64,000 nucleotides of DNA from Desulforhopalus vacuolatus (GTDB lineage: Bacteria > Desulfobacterota > Desulfobulbia > Desulfobulbales > Desulfocapsaceae): NCBI RefSeq assembly GCF_016918505.1, contig NZ_JAFFPZ010000001.1:310001-374000 (forward strand), given 5' to 3'. The notes under the pieces were generated by a model. The model saw only the letters and a program-made list of their open reading frames with translations, ran no database searches and was not told where the DNA came from. Positions within the stretch are counted from its first letter, which is position 1. Each line of letters begins with the position of its first letter. Of this stretch, positions 18,083-27,205 are shown piece by piece. Position numbers and translations under genes: made by a program.

Positions 18083-18117
18083 AAAAAAGCCCCGCATCGC
18101 ACAAGACGATACGGGGC
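18083..18117 (-). terminator. Terminator of the HDAC-hydantoinase operon
   Basis: The arms GCCCCGCATCG (18089-18099) and CGATACGGGGC (18107-18117) pair with one mismatch. On the minus strand the hairpin is followed by a run of seven T. It lies 29 bp beyond the stop of the HDAC-like gene. Confidence 0.85.
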
Positions 18118-18145
18118 TTCATTTTCAGAAAAAACAAACCTGATG

Positions 18146-19468
18146 TCAGGCAGTCTCGTAGATATCGGCCACCCGGTCCTGCAGCACAACCTGCTCCCGG
18201 GACCCCTTTGCCTTTGCCGCACGGGTGAAAGCATCCCTCGCCGCCTGCTGACATCTACTGCAGGCATTGAAAGGCACGGTGAAACCATGCAGCAGCTCTC
18301 CTGCCCCGCTGGCTTCAACCTCGGTGTATCCGGGGCAATCCGGGCAGAGTTTATAGTGTCTCACCTGGTCGACACCAAAACCGGTGGTGTCGTAGTAGAT
18401 CGACTTCCGCTCCACCGCTTCCTCTCCACGGCAGACACTGGTGTCCCATTTCTTACGCGCTGCAAAGATCTCCAGCGCGTTCTGGCAGATTCCCTCAATC
18501 TGCCCATTCATCAATGCTGACTGTACAAAACGCTGCGGATCGTAGTCCGGCTCACGCACATTGCCGGTATCCAGTCCGGCCATGGCAAGGATAATACCAA
18601 GGTTGGTGTAGGGCAGCGCCCCCTCAATGGAATACCCGCCCTCCAGCACACAGATATCCGGATTAATCGCCTTGTTCAAACGGGCATACCCCTGGGCGGT
18701 AAAATTCATATTGGTGAGGGGATCAGAGTAGTGGTTGTCCTGTCCAGCGGAGTTCAGTACCAGCTCTGGTTTGAAGGCGTCCAGCAAAGGCAGCACCACC
18801 CGGTCCGTCACCATGCTGAACCCCTCCTCACCGGTACCTGGTGGAAGGGGCAGGTTGATGGTGTACCCCTGAGCGGCAGGTCCGCCCGCCTCATTTTGAA
18901 AACCGGTGCCCGGATAGAGAGTACGACCGTCCTGGTGAAGGGAGATGAAGAGCAGATCGGGGTCGTTGTAGAAGATATCCTGAGTACCGTCGCCGTGGTG
19001 ACAGTCGGTATCCACAATGGCGATACGACGCACACCGTAGTGGCGGCGGAGATATTCCACCATGACCGCCTCAATATTGGCAACACAGAAACCACGGTCC
19101 CCGAAGACGGTCTGCATGGCGTGATGGCCCGGCGGGCGGACAATTGCAAAGGCCCGCTCGACCTCTTTCTCCATCACTGCTTTCGCCGCCCGGACAGCCC
19201 CTCCGGCAGAGATCAGATGAGACTCGGTAAGCAGAGCTTTTGAAGAAGGCGCACAGAGGTGAACACGATCAATATCGGCGTATGCCGCCAGCTCCGGGTT
19301 GAAAAATTCAATTCCGTCCACATCCTCCAGTCCCTCTTCAACGATCTGGTCACGGGTGTAAAGCAGACGTTCCTCACGCTCAGGGTGATCCGGGGTGATA
19401 CACCAGTCAAAGGCAGGGAACAGAATAAGGCCGGTTTTGCGTACGGCCTGAGGCATATATCTTGTCAT
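18146..19468 (-). CDS. Histone deacetylase-like amidohydrolase with C-terminal Cys motif
   Basis: This 440-aa zinc-dependent deacetylase belongs to the arginase/HDAC superfamily. Seen: RPPGHHAM (tandem catalytic His), the metal ligands DTDCHHGDGTQ, ISLHQDG, and the late ELVLNSAGQDNHYSDP and CVLEGGYS. Bacterial members remove acetyl groups from polyamines or other small amides. Unusually, after the ~330-residue catalytic domain there is a tail with two CxxC motifs (CPDC, then CSRC about 30 residues later) that could bind zinc. It is the second gene of an operon with the hydantoinase-like gene, 58 bp apart, and ends in a strong terminator. Confidence 0.88.
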   Translation of the reverse strand: MTRYMPQAVRKTGLILFPAFDWCITPDHPEREERLLYTRDQIVEEGLEDVDGIEFFNPELAAYADIDRVHLCAPSSKALLTESHLISAGGAVRAAKAVMEKEVERAFAIVRPPGHHAMQTVFGDRGFCVANIEAVMVEYLRRHYGVRRIAIVDTDCHHGDGTQDIFYNDPDLLFISLHQDGRTLYPGTGFQNEAGGPAAQGYTINLPLPPGTGEEGFSMVTDRVVLPLLDAFKPELVLNSAGQDNHYSDPLTNMNFTAQGYARLNKAINPDICVLEGGYSIEGALPYTNLGIILAMAGLDTGNVREPDYDPQRFVQSALMNGQIEGICQNALEIFAARKKWDTSVCRGEEAVERKSIYYDTTGFGVDQVRHYKLCPDCPGYTEVEASGAGELLHGFTVPFNACSRCQQAARDAFTRAAKAKGSREQVVLQDRVADIYETA

Positions 19469-19526
19469 AATTTCTCCTTGATTCTCTCATGGAAGCCCTG
19501 CTGGAAAGATGCAGGGCAAGACGGGC

Positions 19527-21176
19527 TCACACGTTTGCCAAACCCGGCTGAACCTGCGCCTTGAGAGCAATAACCTTCCCGGTGGCGGAGAAGCCGCGTA
19601 CCGTGTTCATCTCCTCCCGCTCAACAAATTCCACCGGTGGAAGTTCCCCTTCAAGACCAGCCTGAGCCGCAAGATGGCGAATCGCCGCAGCAAGGCGTTC
19701 CTCGGCGTCTTTCATGTCGAAACTGCGCCCAATCTTCTCGTGCAGCCCGATCTCCGGTATGGAGAGCGTACCGTCACTGCTGTTGGCATAGAGAGAGGCA
19801 GAGAGTGTCGGCCGGGTTCGCGCAGCACCAATGGCATTGGCCACCTCGTAATTCAACGGCACCTCGCAGGGCAGGTCGAAAGCCGCCGCCAGTTCGCCGC
19901 GCAGGGCCTCGGCGGGGCCGCCCACGGCAATGATCTCCGCCGGTTCCAGTCGCTGCCGGTCAAGCAGCGCAGAGACGGTATAGACCGGACGGGCAAAGAC
20001 CTCTTCCACCATCTGATCAACGGCCAGTTTGATATTATGGCCAAAGGTCAGAAGAACCTCTCTGGCCGTCTCTTCCGGCGGATTATTGGGAAGAAGAAGA
20101 TGCAGTGCCTCAGTGGCGCGTTCTCGATTCCCTTCCATGCGATTAAGCACCACCATGGCATCAGAGGGAGTCGCTCCTGTGATTTTACCTTCACTGAAGG
20201 CGGCAGGAACACCGTGGCGCTGCGGACCGATCACATATCCGTCCGCTGTCCGCTTCACCTCACTGTCACCTCCCAGACCGACACTGCGGGTGTTGAGTGC
20301 GCGAATAAGTGTCGGCCGTCCCATGATTGTTACCCCATAGGGCTCCATCAGCGGGACACCATCAGCAAAAAGACCAATGTCGGTGGTCGTACCGCCAATA
20401 TCCAAGACCACGAAATCTTTTTCTCGCGGAGTAAGTGCCAGTGCCCCCATCACACTTGCCGAGGGACCGGAGAGGACTGACTCGCAGGGAACCGCCTCTG
20501 CCCGTTCGAGGGGAATAGTGCCTCCGTCAGCTTTGAGCACAGAGAGAGGTGCGGTGATACCGAGCCGTTTCACACCCGCATGAATTGCCTCGGAAAACTG
20601 TTGGAAACGGGTCTTGAGTCCGGCATTGATCCAGGTTGTATAGACCCGCCGGGGAAAATTGGGAAGCCCGGAAAGGTTGTGGCCACAGGTGACATGGGGA
20701 AAAGATGCTGCCTTGCGGGCGAGTTCCTGCTCCACCTGCGGGTTACGGTGAGAAAATTTGGTCACCACGCCGATCGACTGCAGCCCTTTTGCCGAAAAAT
20801 CGGCCAGAGCAGCATCCACCACTGCGACCGGGGGTGATTGAATTAAACCGCCACGATGATCTATGGCTCCATCAAGAAAGACCAGATTCTCACCGCAGTC
20901 GAGAAACTCCGGATTTAATCCCGGTCCGGCCTGCACCAGCATCCCCACCTCGTCCATCTCACCATTGACAATGGCGTTGGTGCAGAGGGTGGAGCTGAGA
21001 TGTACCTGATCAACTTCGCCCGCGCTGTCACCGAGAAGTTTTTCCAGCAGGGCAATAATAACCCCGCTCAAGTTGTCGTGATCAACAGGGATTTTCGCCT
21101 TGGCAAGCAGGCGCTCCCCTTCCAGTAAAACACCATCAGCGTTAGTGCCGCCGACGTCAATTCCCACTGTTTTCAT
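19527..21176 (-). CDS. Hydantoinase/oxoprolinase-family protein (HyuA-like)
   Basis: This 549-aa protein has the ASKHA ATP-binding fold: N-terminal phosphate-1 motif GIDVGGTNADGVLLE and phosphate-2 motif VVLDIGGTTTDIGLF. HyuA proteins couple ATP hydrolysis to opening of cyclic amides (hydantoins, 5-oxoproline), normally with a HyuB partner. No HyuB is present; the partner gene here is an HDAC-like amidohydrolase. At 549 aa it is shorter than the usual ~680, lacking the typical C-terminal region. It is the first gene of the operon, with good Shine-Dalgarno AGGAGG just upstream. Confidence 0.86.
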   Translation of the reverse strand: MKTVGIDVGGTNADGVLLEGERLLAKAKIPVDHDNLSGVIIALLEKLLGDSAGEVDQVHLSSTLCTNAIVNGEMDEVGMLVQAGPGLNPEFLDCGENLVFLDGAIDHRGGLIQSPPVAVVDAALADFSAKGLQSIGVVTKFSHRNPQVEQELARKAASFPHVTCGHNLSGLPNFPRRVYTTWINAGLKTRFQQFSEAIHAGVKRLGITAPLSVLKADGGTIPLERAEAVPCESVLSGPSASVMGALALTPREKDFVVLDIGGTTTDIGLFADGVPLMEPYGVTIMGRPTLIRALNTRSVGLGGDSEVKRTADGYVIGPQRHGVPAAFSEGKITGATPSDAMVVLNRMEGNRERATEALHLLLPNNPPEETAREVLLTFGHNIKLAVDQMVEEVFARPVYTVSALLDRQRLEPAEIIAVGGPAEALRGELAAAFDLPCEVPLNYEVANAIGAARTRPTLSASLYANSSDGTLSIPEIGLHEKIGRSFDMKDAEERLAAAIRHLAAQAGLEGELPPVEFVEREEMNTVRGFSATGKVIALKAQVQPGLANV

Positions 21177-21290
21177 AATACCCCTCCTTCTGTTAACAAG
21201 AATATACAGTGTACTACTTCATCCCTGGCAGTTCATCGGATAAATTAGAAAATCCGGGGCATATACTTGCCCGTTTGGCCATCAGGAAGT

Positions 21291-21309
21291 AATGTAAAGT
21301 GTTTACATT
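21291..21309. promoter_or_regulatory. Palindrome upstream of def
   Basis: AATGTAAA, GTG, TTTACATT is a perfect 8-bp inverted repeat 45 bp before the def start, in the gap between divergent transcription units. An operator is the simplest reading; the binding protein is unknown. Confidence 0.45.
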
Positions 21310-21353
21310 TGTTATCAGGCAGTTGCCGAATAAAGCAAAAGGAAAATACTCTC

Positions 21354-21872
21354 ATGACAAAATTGAAAATTTACGAATACCCGGATCATGTCCTCAGGGA
21401 AGAAACCCGTACGATTACGGAATTTGATGACGGGCTGAAAAAACTTGTCGAAGACATGGCTGAGACCATGTGGGATGCCCCGGGTGTAGGGCTTGCCGCC
21501 CCGCAGGTTGGAAAATCTCTCAAAGTGATCGTGGTGGATTTCAGTCGTCAGAGCGGGAAAGAAGAAGATTGCATGCCGTTGATCAACCCGGAGATCATTG
21601 AATTCGAGGGCAGCCAGGTTGACGAAGAGGGCTGTCTCTCTGTGCCTGAACTCTTTGCCAACGTGACACGGGCCCAAAAGGTTACCGTCCGCTATCAGGA
21701 TCTTGAAGGCAAGGTTCTTGAGCTCTCCACTGAAGACCGCTTTGCCGTGGTGCTGCAGCATGAAATTGACCACATTAACGGAATTCTTTTTCTTGATCAC
21801 CTCAGCCGTCTCAAGCGCAATCTTTACAAGAAGAAAGTGAAAAAACGGGTGAGGGTGGAACAACATGACTGA
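21354..21872 (+). CDS. def: Peptide deformylase
   Basis: This 172-aa metalloenzyme removes the formyl group from nascent proteins. All three family motifs are intact: GVGLAAPQVG, EGCLSVP (metal-binding Cys) and QHEIDHINGILF (HExxH). The start at 21354 follows AAAGGAAA at 21338-21345; the longer frame from 21267 lacks a ribosome site. It overlaps fmt by 8 bases, the usual def-fmt arrangement, which couples formylation and deformylation of initiator Met. Confidence 0.97.
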   Translation: MTKLKIYEYPDHVLREETRTITEFDDGLKKLVEDMAETMWDAPGVGLAAPQVGKSLKVIVVDFSRQSGKEEDCMPLINPEIIEFEGSQVDEEGCLSVPELFANVTRAQKVTVRYQDLEGKVLELSTEDRFAVVLQHEIDHINGILFLDHLSRLKRNLYKKKVKKRVRVEQHD

Positions 21873-22824
21873 GACTTTGCGCATTATCTTCATGGGCACC
21901 CCGCAATTTGCTGAAGTTTCCCTGCAGGCCCTGCTCGACGGTCCTGACGAGGTAGTAGCGGTTGTCACCCAGCCTGACCGTGCGAAGGGACGTGGGAAAA
22001 AAATGCAGCAGCCTCCGGTGAAGGTCCTCGCGAAGGCCAGCGATATCCCGGTGCTCCAGCCAACGGCAGACATTCGCAGTGAGGAATTCCAAAACGGGAT
22101 TGCCTCCTACCAGCCCGATCTTATCGTCGTTGCCGCCTATGGTCGCATGCTGCCCAAAAATCTGCTCGACCTGCCGCCACTGGGATGCATCAACGTCCAT
22201 GGTTCCCTGCTGCCAAAATATCGCGGTGCTGCGCCCATTCAGCAGTCAATCATAAACAATGACAGCGAAGTGGGCGTAACCATCCTGCAGATGGACGAAA
22301 AGATGGACACCGGCGATATTCTCTGCCGTTCCAGAATTCTTCCCGATCCCGGGGAGACTTCCGGGTCTCTGTTCCTCAAGCTCGCCGCCCTTGGCAGCAG
22401 CACACTGCTGCGTGCCATCTGCGGGCTCAAAGAGGGGACTCTTATCCCCACCCCTCAGGACAATTCCATCGCGACCTATACACCAATGCTGAAAAAGGAA
22501 GACGGCCTGATCGACTGGCGTATGGATGCGGTGAAGCTGGAATCTCTCATCCGAGGACTGGATCCGTGGCCGACCGGTTACTGTTTTTTCAATGGGAAAA
22601 GACTGCGCCTGTTCAAGCCTGAGGTTGTGTATCTTGACCCCGTGGTTGAGGCGGGAACTGTCATCCAGGCTGATGAGACGGGACTTGTTATCGCCTGCGG
22701 CACCAATGCGCTAAAGATCAGTGAGATTCAACCGGAAGGGAAAAAACGGATGAAAACAACCGACTGGCTGCGCGGGGCCAACCTGGCCGCAGGCACCAGC
22801 CTGCAGCCGGAGGAGTCTGCGTGA
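21865..22824 (+). CDS. fmt: Methionyl-tRNA formyltransferase
   Basis: This 319-aa enzyme formylates Met-tRNA(fMet) using 10-formyl-THF. The N-terminal catalytic domain shows IIFMGTPQFAEVSLQALL, the active-site CINVHGSLLPKYRGAAPIQ (Asn-His) and the conserved Asp of TILQMDEKMDTGDIL. The OB-like tRNA-binding C-terminal domain covers ~210-319. It overlaps def by 8 bases and pgpA by 4 (GTGA), forming a tight three-gene operon. Confidence 0.97.
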   Translation: MTETLRIIFMGTPQFAEVSLQALLDGPDEVVAVVTQPDRAKGRGKKMQQPPVKVLAKASDIPVLQPTADIRSEEFQNGIASYQPDLIVVAAYGRMLPKNLLDLPPLGCINVHGSLLPKYRGAAPIQQSIINNDSEVGVTILQMDEKMDTGDILCRSRILPDPGETSGSLFLKLAALGSSTLLRAICGLKEGTLIPTPQDNSIATYTPMLKKEDGLIDWRMDAVKLESLIRGLDPWPTGYCFFNGKRLRLFKPEVVYLDPVVEAGTVIQADETGLVIACGTNALKISEIQPEGKKRMKTTDWLRGANLAAGTSLQPEESA

Positions 22825-23288
22825 CCCGGCTTATCGTTGCTGTCGCCACCGGCCTCTACAGCGGTCTGCTGCCAAAGGCCCCGGGGACATGGGGTTCACT
22901 CTTTGCCTTTTTGCCGTGGTATTTCATGCGCGGCCTTGAGATGCCGGTCTATCTCTCCATCACCGCTGCCGTCTTTGTCATCGGAACCCTTGCCGCCGGC
23001 TCAGCAGAGAAGATTTTTGACCGCCCGGATCCCGGCTGTATTGTTATTGACGAGATTGTTGGCGTTTTCATCACCATGGCAGCAGTCCCCGCCCCGGATA
23101 ACCCGCTCTGCTGGCTGCTCGGGTTTGCTCTTTTCCGCTTTTTTGACGTGCTGAAACCCTTTCCTGTAAACTGGCTGGACCGCAATCTGCACGGCGGTCT
23201 CGGTATCATGCTTGATGATGTCATGGCGGGAATTTACGCCTTGATATGTCTACAAATTCTCTGGCGTGCCGGAGAGTTTTTCTTTTAA
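22821..23288 (+). CDS. pgpA: Phosphatidylglycerophosphatase A
   Basis: This 155-aa membrane enzyme dephosphorylates phosphatidylglycerol phosphate in phospholipid synthesis. Seen: N-terminal GLLPKAPGTWGSL, acidic catalytic motif DPGCIVIDEIVG, FRFFDVLKPFPVNWLD and GGLGIMLDDVMAGIY, with about three TM helices. It starts with GTG inside the fmt stop. The stop codon TAA is the first part of a family D end (TAAGGGAATTTTG). A decayed second copy of its 3' two-thirds lies at 23810-24165. Confidence 0.94.
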   Translation: MTRLIVAVATGLYSGLLPKAPGTWGSLFAFLPWYFMRGLEMPVYLSITAAVFVIGTLAAGSAEKIFDRPDPGCIVIDEIVGVFITMAAVPAPDNPLCWLLGFALFRFFDVLKPFPVNWLDRNLHGGLGIMLDDVMAGIYALICLQILWRAGEFFF

Positions 23289-23342
23289 GGGAATTTTGCA
23301 TAATTTTGTATCTCGTTCATATTCGAGGCACAGGAGAAAGTT
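23286..23342. repeat. Family D end at the pgpA stop codon
   Basis: TAAGGGAATTTTGCATAAT begins with the pgpA TAA and runs into a segment (23306-23342) nearly identical to 11833-11868 in the efflux-operon leader. The element probably supplied the pgpA stop context. Confidence 0.55.
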
Positions 23343-23425
23343 CTCCGCAGAGATACCTTTGATATCCAGTACGATTGTCGTGATAGAGAGCAGAAATTTT
23401 TGGGTAAACCTGTTAATTTTACGTT

Positions 23426-23463
23426 GTGAAAAATTATCTACGTATCTAATGGAGAAATAAAAC
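23426..23463 (+). repeat. Leader segment shared with 36545-36583
   Basis: The stretch GTGAAAAATTATCT...CGTATCT...ATGGAGAAATAAAACA matches 36545-36583 with about two mismatches. Here it supplies the GGAG ribosome site of the gene at 23464. A third, decayed trace occurs at ~24340-24360. Confidence 0.55.
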
Positions 23464-23736
23464 ATGGTCACATCCATAATTTTAATGAAGATTCAAAGAA
23501 ACAAGGTCAATGAAGTAGCTGAAAAATTAGCTGGCATTGAAGGGTTTTCTGAAGTGTTTTCTGTAACAGGAAATTACGACCTGGTTGCTATTGCGAGAGT
23601 GAAAGATAATGACTCTCTTTCTGATTTAATAACGAAGGCCATCCTAAATATAGAGGGTATTGAGAAAACAGATACCATGCTCGCATTCAAGGCCTATTCC
23701 AGACATGACCTTGAGGCTATGTTTGATCTTAATTAG
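23464..23736 (+). CDS. Stand-alone Lrp/AsnC ligand-binding (RAM) domain protein
   Basis: This 90-aa protein consists only of the RAM/alpha-beta sandwich domain of Lrp-type regulators (GFSEVFSVTGNYDLVAIARV is the conserved core), with no DNA-binding domain. Such stand-alone domains form oligomers and are thought to sense amino acids or modulate full-length Lrp proteins; one is encoded at 7207-7653. GGAG lies 11 bp before the ATG. It is flanked on both sides by pgpA-related DNA, so it sits between the two halves of a duplication. Confidence 0.85.
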   Translation: MVTSIILMKIQRNKVNEVAEKLAGIEGFSEVFSVTGNYDLVAIARVKDNDSLSDLITKAILNIEGIEKTDTMLAFKAYSRHDLEAMFDLN

Positions 23737-23809
23737 AGCGTAAACAGGGGACGGATCACGATCTGAATTGATCGGGACATCACAGCCGAGATTAAATCGC
23801 GGTCTGTTC

Positions 23810-24165
23810 CTGTGCTTTTCTTGAGATGCCGCTCTCTCTCCATCGCCGCCGTCTTTGTCATCGGGTCCCCTGCCCGGTTCAGCAGAGAAGATTTTTTGAC
23901 AGCCCCGATCCCGGCGGTATTGTTATTTGACGAAATTATTGGCGCTTTCCTCACCAGGGCCGCAGCCTCGCCCCGCCCCCTCTGCCTCTGCAGACTGTTC
24001 GGGTTTGCTTTTTCCCGCCTTTTTGACGTACTGCAACCGCGCCAGTCTTCACAGTGGTCTCGGCATCATGCCTGCTGATCTTAGAGTGGAGATTCAAGGT
24101 TCCCTTATACCTTGATATGTCTGCAGATCCTCCAGCCTTCCGGAGGATTTTTCCTTGAAGTAATC
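23810..24165 (+). pseudogene. Decayed second copy of pgpA (3' two-thirds)
   Basis: The DNA follows pgpA from its residue ~35 to its stop: TCTCTCCATCGCCGCCGTCT at 23832, ATTGTTATTTGACGAAATTA at 23918, CTTTTTGACGTACTGCAACC near 24020, then CTTGATATGTCTGCAGATCC and GGAGGATTTTTCCTTGAA. Frameshifts and a ~150-bp compression prevent a functional product. A family D end (24091-24108) interrupts it. Homology to the region downstream of pgpA continues at 24262-24360. Confidence 0.75.
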
Positions 24166-24694
24166 CTCTCCCTCCATCCCTCTCCGCCCGCTCTGTTGTA
24201 GAACTATCCTGGTCTGCCGCCCCAAATCAAGTGACGCGTTGACTAAATATTTGTAACTTGACGGTTATCCTGTTAAATAAATATCCAGTAAGATTGTTGT
24301 AATATAGAGCTGAAATCGGGGGTAACTTCCTGATTTTTACGTCGTGAATAATCTCTGCTTTCCGAAGCTGCAAGGCTGAATTCAAGTAATAAGTGCAACA
24401 CCTCTGGTATCGTTGAAAACAGCTCTATTGAAGAATAATGCAAGTATTGTTGAGTTTTCATATTAAGGTTTATTTCCAATAGAGATGAATCTTACATCAA
24501 ATACTGAAAATTTTATTTATGCAAGATGTGGCCTGGACTGGTGAGGGAGATGCTCTGCAAATTATCGGATTTGACTCCGGACAGAAAAAATACCACCATC
24601 GAACACGAAGAATTCAGATTGAATTCACAGATCATTTTAGAAAATGGCAAAAGTGCTTTATATTTAATACAACACGTGACTATGGAAAAGATAA
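24166..24694. other. Non-coding, decayed duplicate of the pgpA downstream region
   Basis: Positions 24262-24360 (AATATCCAGTAAGATTGTTG and following) match 23360-23440 beyond pgpA, so the duplication includes intergenic DNA. The remaining part is AT-rich. Short overlapping frames at 24519-24717 (61-63 codons) resemble nothing I recognise and are probably not genes. Confidence 0.5.
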
Positions 24695-26896
24695 ATGCCC
24701 TCATTAAATACACTTAATAGATCGTGGTTCATTCTCGCTATTATTGCGTACATCGTCGCTTTATTTCTTTATGGTTTCTGGGATAATGATTATCAAAAAA
24801 AAGAAATTTTAAAGGATGTTGATACAACGCTTTATAACACCGCTATTTCTCTTAAATACATGCTGCCGGATGATTTTCATGATAGAGCAATTGATGCACA
24901 GTCTATCTCGATTGACGAAGACAAATATCTTGCGAATAAACTGACAAGCCTGGTTAGGGAGACAGGTATTAAATATGTTTATACAATTATCAAAAAAGAG
25001 GATAAACTCTTTTTTGTTACGAGTGATCTCATAGAAAACCCCAAAGATGAAAGAGGAACATTTTATTATTATGAGTATGAGGGAGCTGATGAAAATTTCA
25101 GTAATGCCTTTGAAAAGAAAACGCCAATGTATAAGACTGTTAGTGATCAATGGGGAACAGTGAGAACTGTAATGGTTCCAGAAAAATCACCAGGTGGAAT
25201 TAATTATTTGGCTTGTGCAGATTATGACATTAGTTATGTAAAAAGTTTGCTCAATAAAAATTTATTAAAATCCATTGCAACAATGCTCTTCTTTTTATTA
25301 CTGACAATACCTATAATAAAAGTCTATACAAATTCATATAAAAAATTTTTAGCAGATACAAAGAAGAATGAAAAAAAATATCGTCAAATCTTTAACAATA
25401 TTCAAGATGTGTATTTTGAATCTGGTCTTGATGGAACAATTTTAGAAGTCAGCCCTTCAATTGAAAGATACTCTCAATATAAAAGGGAAGAACTTATTGG
25501 GAAATCAGTTTATGATGTTTATACAAATTCTGCTGATAATCATAAACTTATTGAGTCTATTATAAACAAAGGAACTCTCAAAGATTACGAAATTAATTTT
25601 ACGGATAAGGACGGTACCCGGCATCTTTGTTCCATGAATATTGAAATTGTTAAAGATTATAAAGGAACACCAACAAAAGTAGTTGGAATTTTTCGAGACA
25701 TTTCAGATCACAAGAAAGCAGAAGATGAAAAAATAAAAATGCAAATACTTGCAGAAAAACATAAAAAACTTGTATTGGTTGGACAGGTTGCTGGAAAAAT
25801 GGCCCATGATTTTAATAATATTTTGGGCATTATTATGGGTAATACCGAGCTTACCTTATTGGATTGTCAGAAACCCGAAACAAGAGAAACACTTGAATTA
25901 ATAGTTGAACAAACAATAAGGGGTAAAAATTTAACAAAAAACCTGGTTGCATTTGCCAAAGACCAGGAGCCTAAACAGGAATTTTTCAGAATCAGTGAAA
26001 AAATTGATCTTGTTCTTCGCCTGTTAAGAAAGGATCTCGAAGGAATTGAACTGATAAAGGAAGATAAAACAGGTGTGCCGGAACTGTTTGCTGACTCGGG
26101 GATGATCGAGCATGCACTTGTAAATCTGATACAAAACTCAATCCATGCCTTAAGTCTGGTTAAGTTTCCCAGAATCATCGTGAGAACATACAGCCTTGAT
26201 AATAAAATTTGTTTTGAAATTGAGGATAATGGATGTGGAATTTCAAAAGAAAACCTGGAAAATATTTATGAACCTTCTTTCACTTTAAAAGGAAGCAGGG
26301 ATGTAACAGGTTCCTATAAAGCAGGGATAAAGGGAACTGGCTATGGAATGTCGAATGTGAAAAAATATGTTGAGCAGCACAAAGGCTCTATCTCAATTGA
26401 GTCAGAAGCAGGTGCAGGGACTACGTTTACAATCTGTTTACCTGTCATTAAAAAGGAATTAACCACTCAAGAAAAAGAAGAACTAAAAAAAGAAATAATA
26501 CAATTTGAAAAACATATTCTTCTCGTTGAAGATGAAGCAGCTATCTCGGGTGTTCAATACAGAATATTGACAAGTGAACCTTGTCATCACAAGGTCGATA
26601 TTGCACACAACGGCCAGATGGCAAAAGAGCTCTTTGGAAGAAATATTTATGATTTTGTAAGTTTGGATTATGTTCTTCCGGGAGGAATCAACGGCATGGA
26701 TGTTTATCATCATATCCGAAAAACAAATCAAACCGTTCCCGTGATGTTTATTTCCGGAAATATCGAATTTTTGGAATCCATAAAAGAATTGAAACAAAAA
26801 GATGCATATATTTATCATCTGTCAAAGCCTTGCCAGAATAAAGATTACGTGAATCGCATTAATGAACTGCTGGAAAAGACGTTATCTGAACAATGA
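24695..26896 (+). CDS. Hybrid sensor histidine kinase (Cache-like sensor, PAS, REC)
   Basis: This 733-aa inner-membrane kinase has TM1 ~10-27, an extracytoplasmic sensor ~30-188, and TM2 ~190-210. A PAS domain spans ~228-345. The HisKA H-box is VAGKMAHDFNNILG with phospho-acceptor His371, followed by an HATPase (NLIQNSIHAL, IEDNGCGIS, GTGYGMSN). A C-terminal receiver (HILLVEDEAA; Asp658 in VSLDYVLPGG) completes it. The gene is clearly more AT-rich than the left half of the window, which suggests it was acquired. No separate response regulator is adjacent. Confidence 0.9.
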   Translation: MPSLNTLNRSWFILAIIAYIVALFLYGFWDNDYQKKEILKDVDTTLYNTAISLKYMLPDDFHDRAIDAQSISIDEDKYLANKLTSLVRETGIKYVYTIIKKEDKLFFVTSDLIENPKDERGTFYYYEYEGADENFSNAFEKKTPMYKTVSDQWGTVRTVMVPEKSPGGINYLACADYDISYVKSLLNKNLLKSIATMLFFLLLTIPIIKVYTNSYKKFLADTKKNEKKYRQIFNNIQDVYFESGLDGTILEVSPSIERYSQYKREELIGKSVYDVYTNSADNHKLIESIINKGTLKDYEINFTDKDGTRHLCSMNIEIVKDYKGTPTKVVGIFRDISDHKKAEDEKIKMQILAEKHKKLVLVGQVAGKMAHDFNNILGIIMGNTELTLLDCQKPETRETLELIVEQTIRGKNLTKNLVAFAKDQEPKQEFFRISEKIDLVLRLLRKDLEGIELIKEDKTGVPELFADSGMIEHALVNLIQNSIHALSLVKFPRIIVRTYSLDNKICFEIEDNGCGISKENLENIYEPSFTLKGSRDVTGSYKAGIKGTGYGMSNVKKYVEQHKGSISIESEAGAGTTFTICLPVIKKELTTQEKEELKKEIIQFEKHILLVEDEAAISGVQYRILTSEPCHHKVDIAHNGQMAKELFGRNIYDFVSLDYVLPGGINGMDVYHHIRKTNQTVPVMFISGNIEFLESIKELKQKDAYIYHLSKPCQNKDYVNRINELLEKTLSEQ

Positions 26897-27205
26897 GATT
26901 AATTTCATATCCTGTTTATCCCTTCATGGTTACAAACGACAAAAGGAACCACGAATGGACACGAATAAACACGAATTATTACTGAAAAAACCATAAGAGA
27001 ATGCCTTTGTGGTTGAATTCTGTCTGTTATTTGCTTTGAGGTAATTGATGTTTTCTGTGGGAGCAAACTGCATGAGAACTATGGCAATGTATTGTTTCTG
27101 CTTATCGGCCCATAAGGAGCAGAGTCTGTTCTAATGCTCCTGGTAAACCACGGAAGACACGGAAAGCACAGAATATGAGAGCGTAAAACGCTCAACCCCG
27201 ACTTT
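26897..27205. repeat. Intergenic region with family C fragment
   Basis: It contains GGTTACAAACGACAAAAGG, then AACCACGAATGGACACGAAT and AAACACGAATTATTACTG (~26928-26985), the right half of family C. The remainder (27000-27205) includes ACCACGGAAGACACGGAAAG and no gene that I can support. Confidence 0.55.

Noticed and set aside
17896-18318. Open frames across the purine/pyrimidine tracts as small basic genes
   Set aside because: Repetitive composition alone keeps these frames open; no start sites are conserved outside the repeat.
24519-24717. Two overlapping ~62-codon frames before the kinase
   Set aside because: No ribosome site, no recognisable motif, and both run into the kinase start; probably chance frames in decayed DNA.
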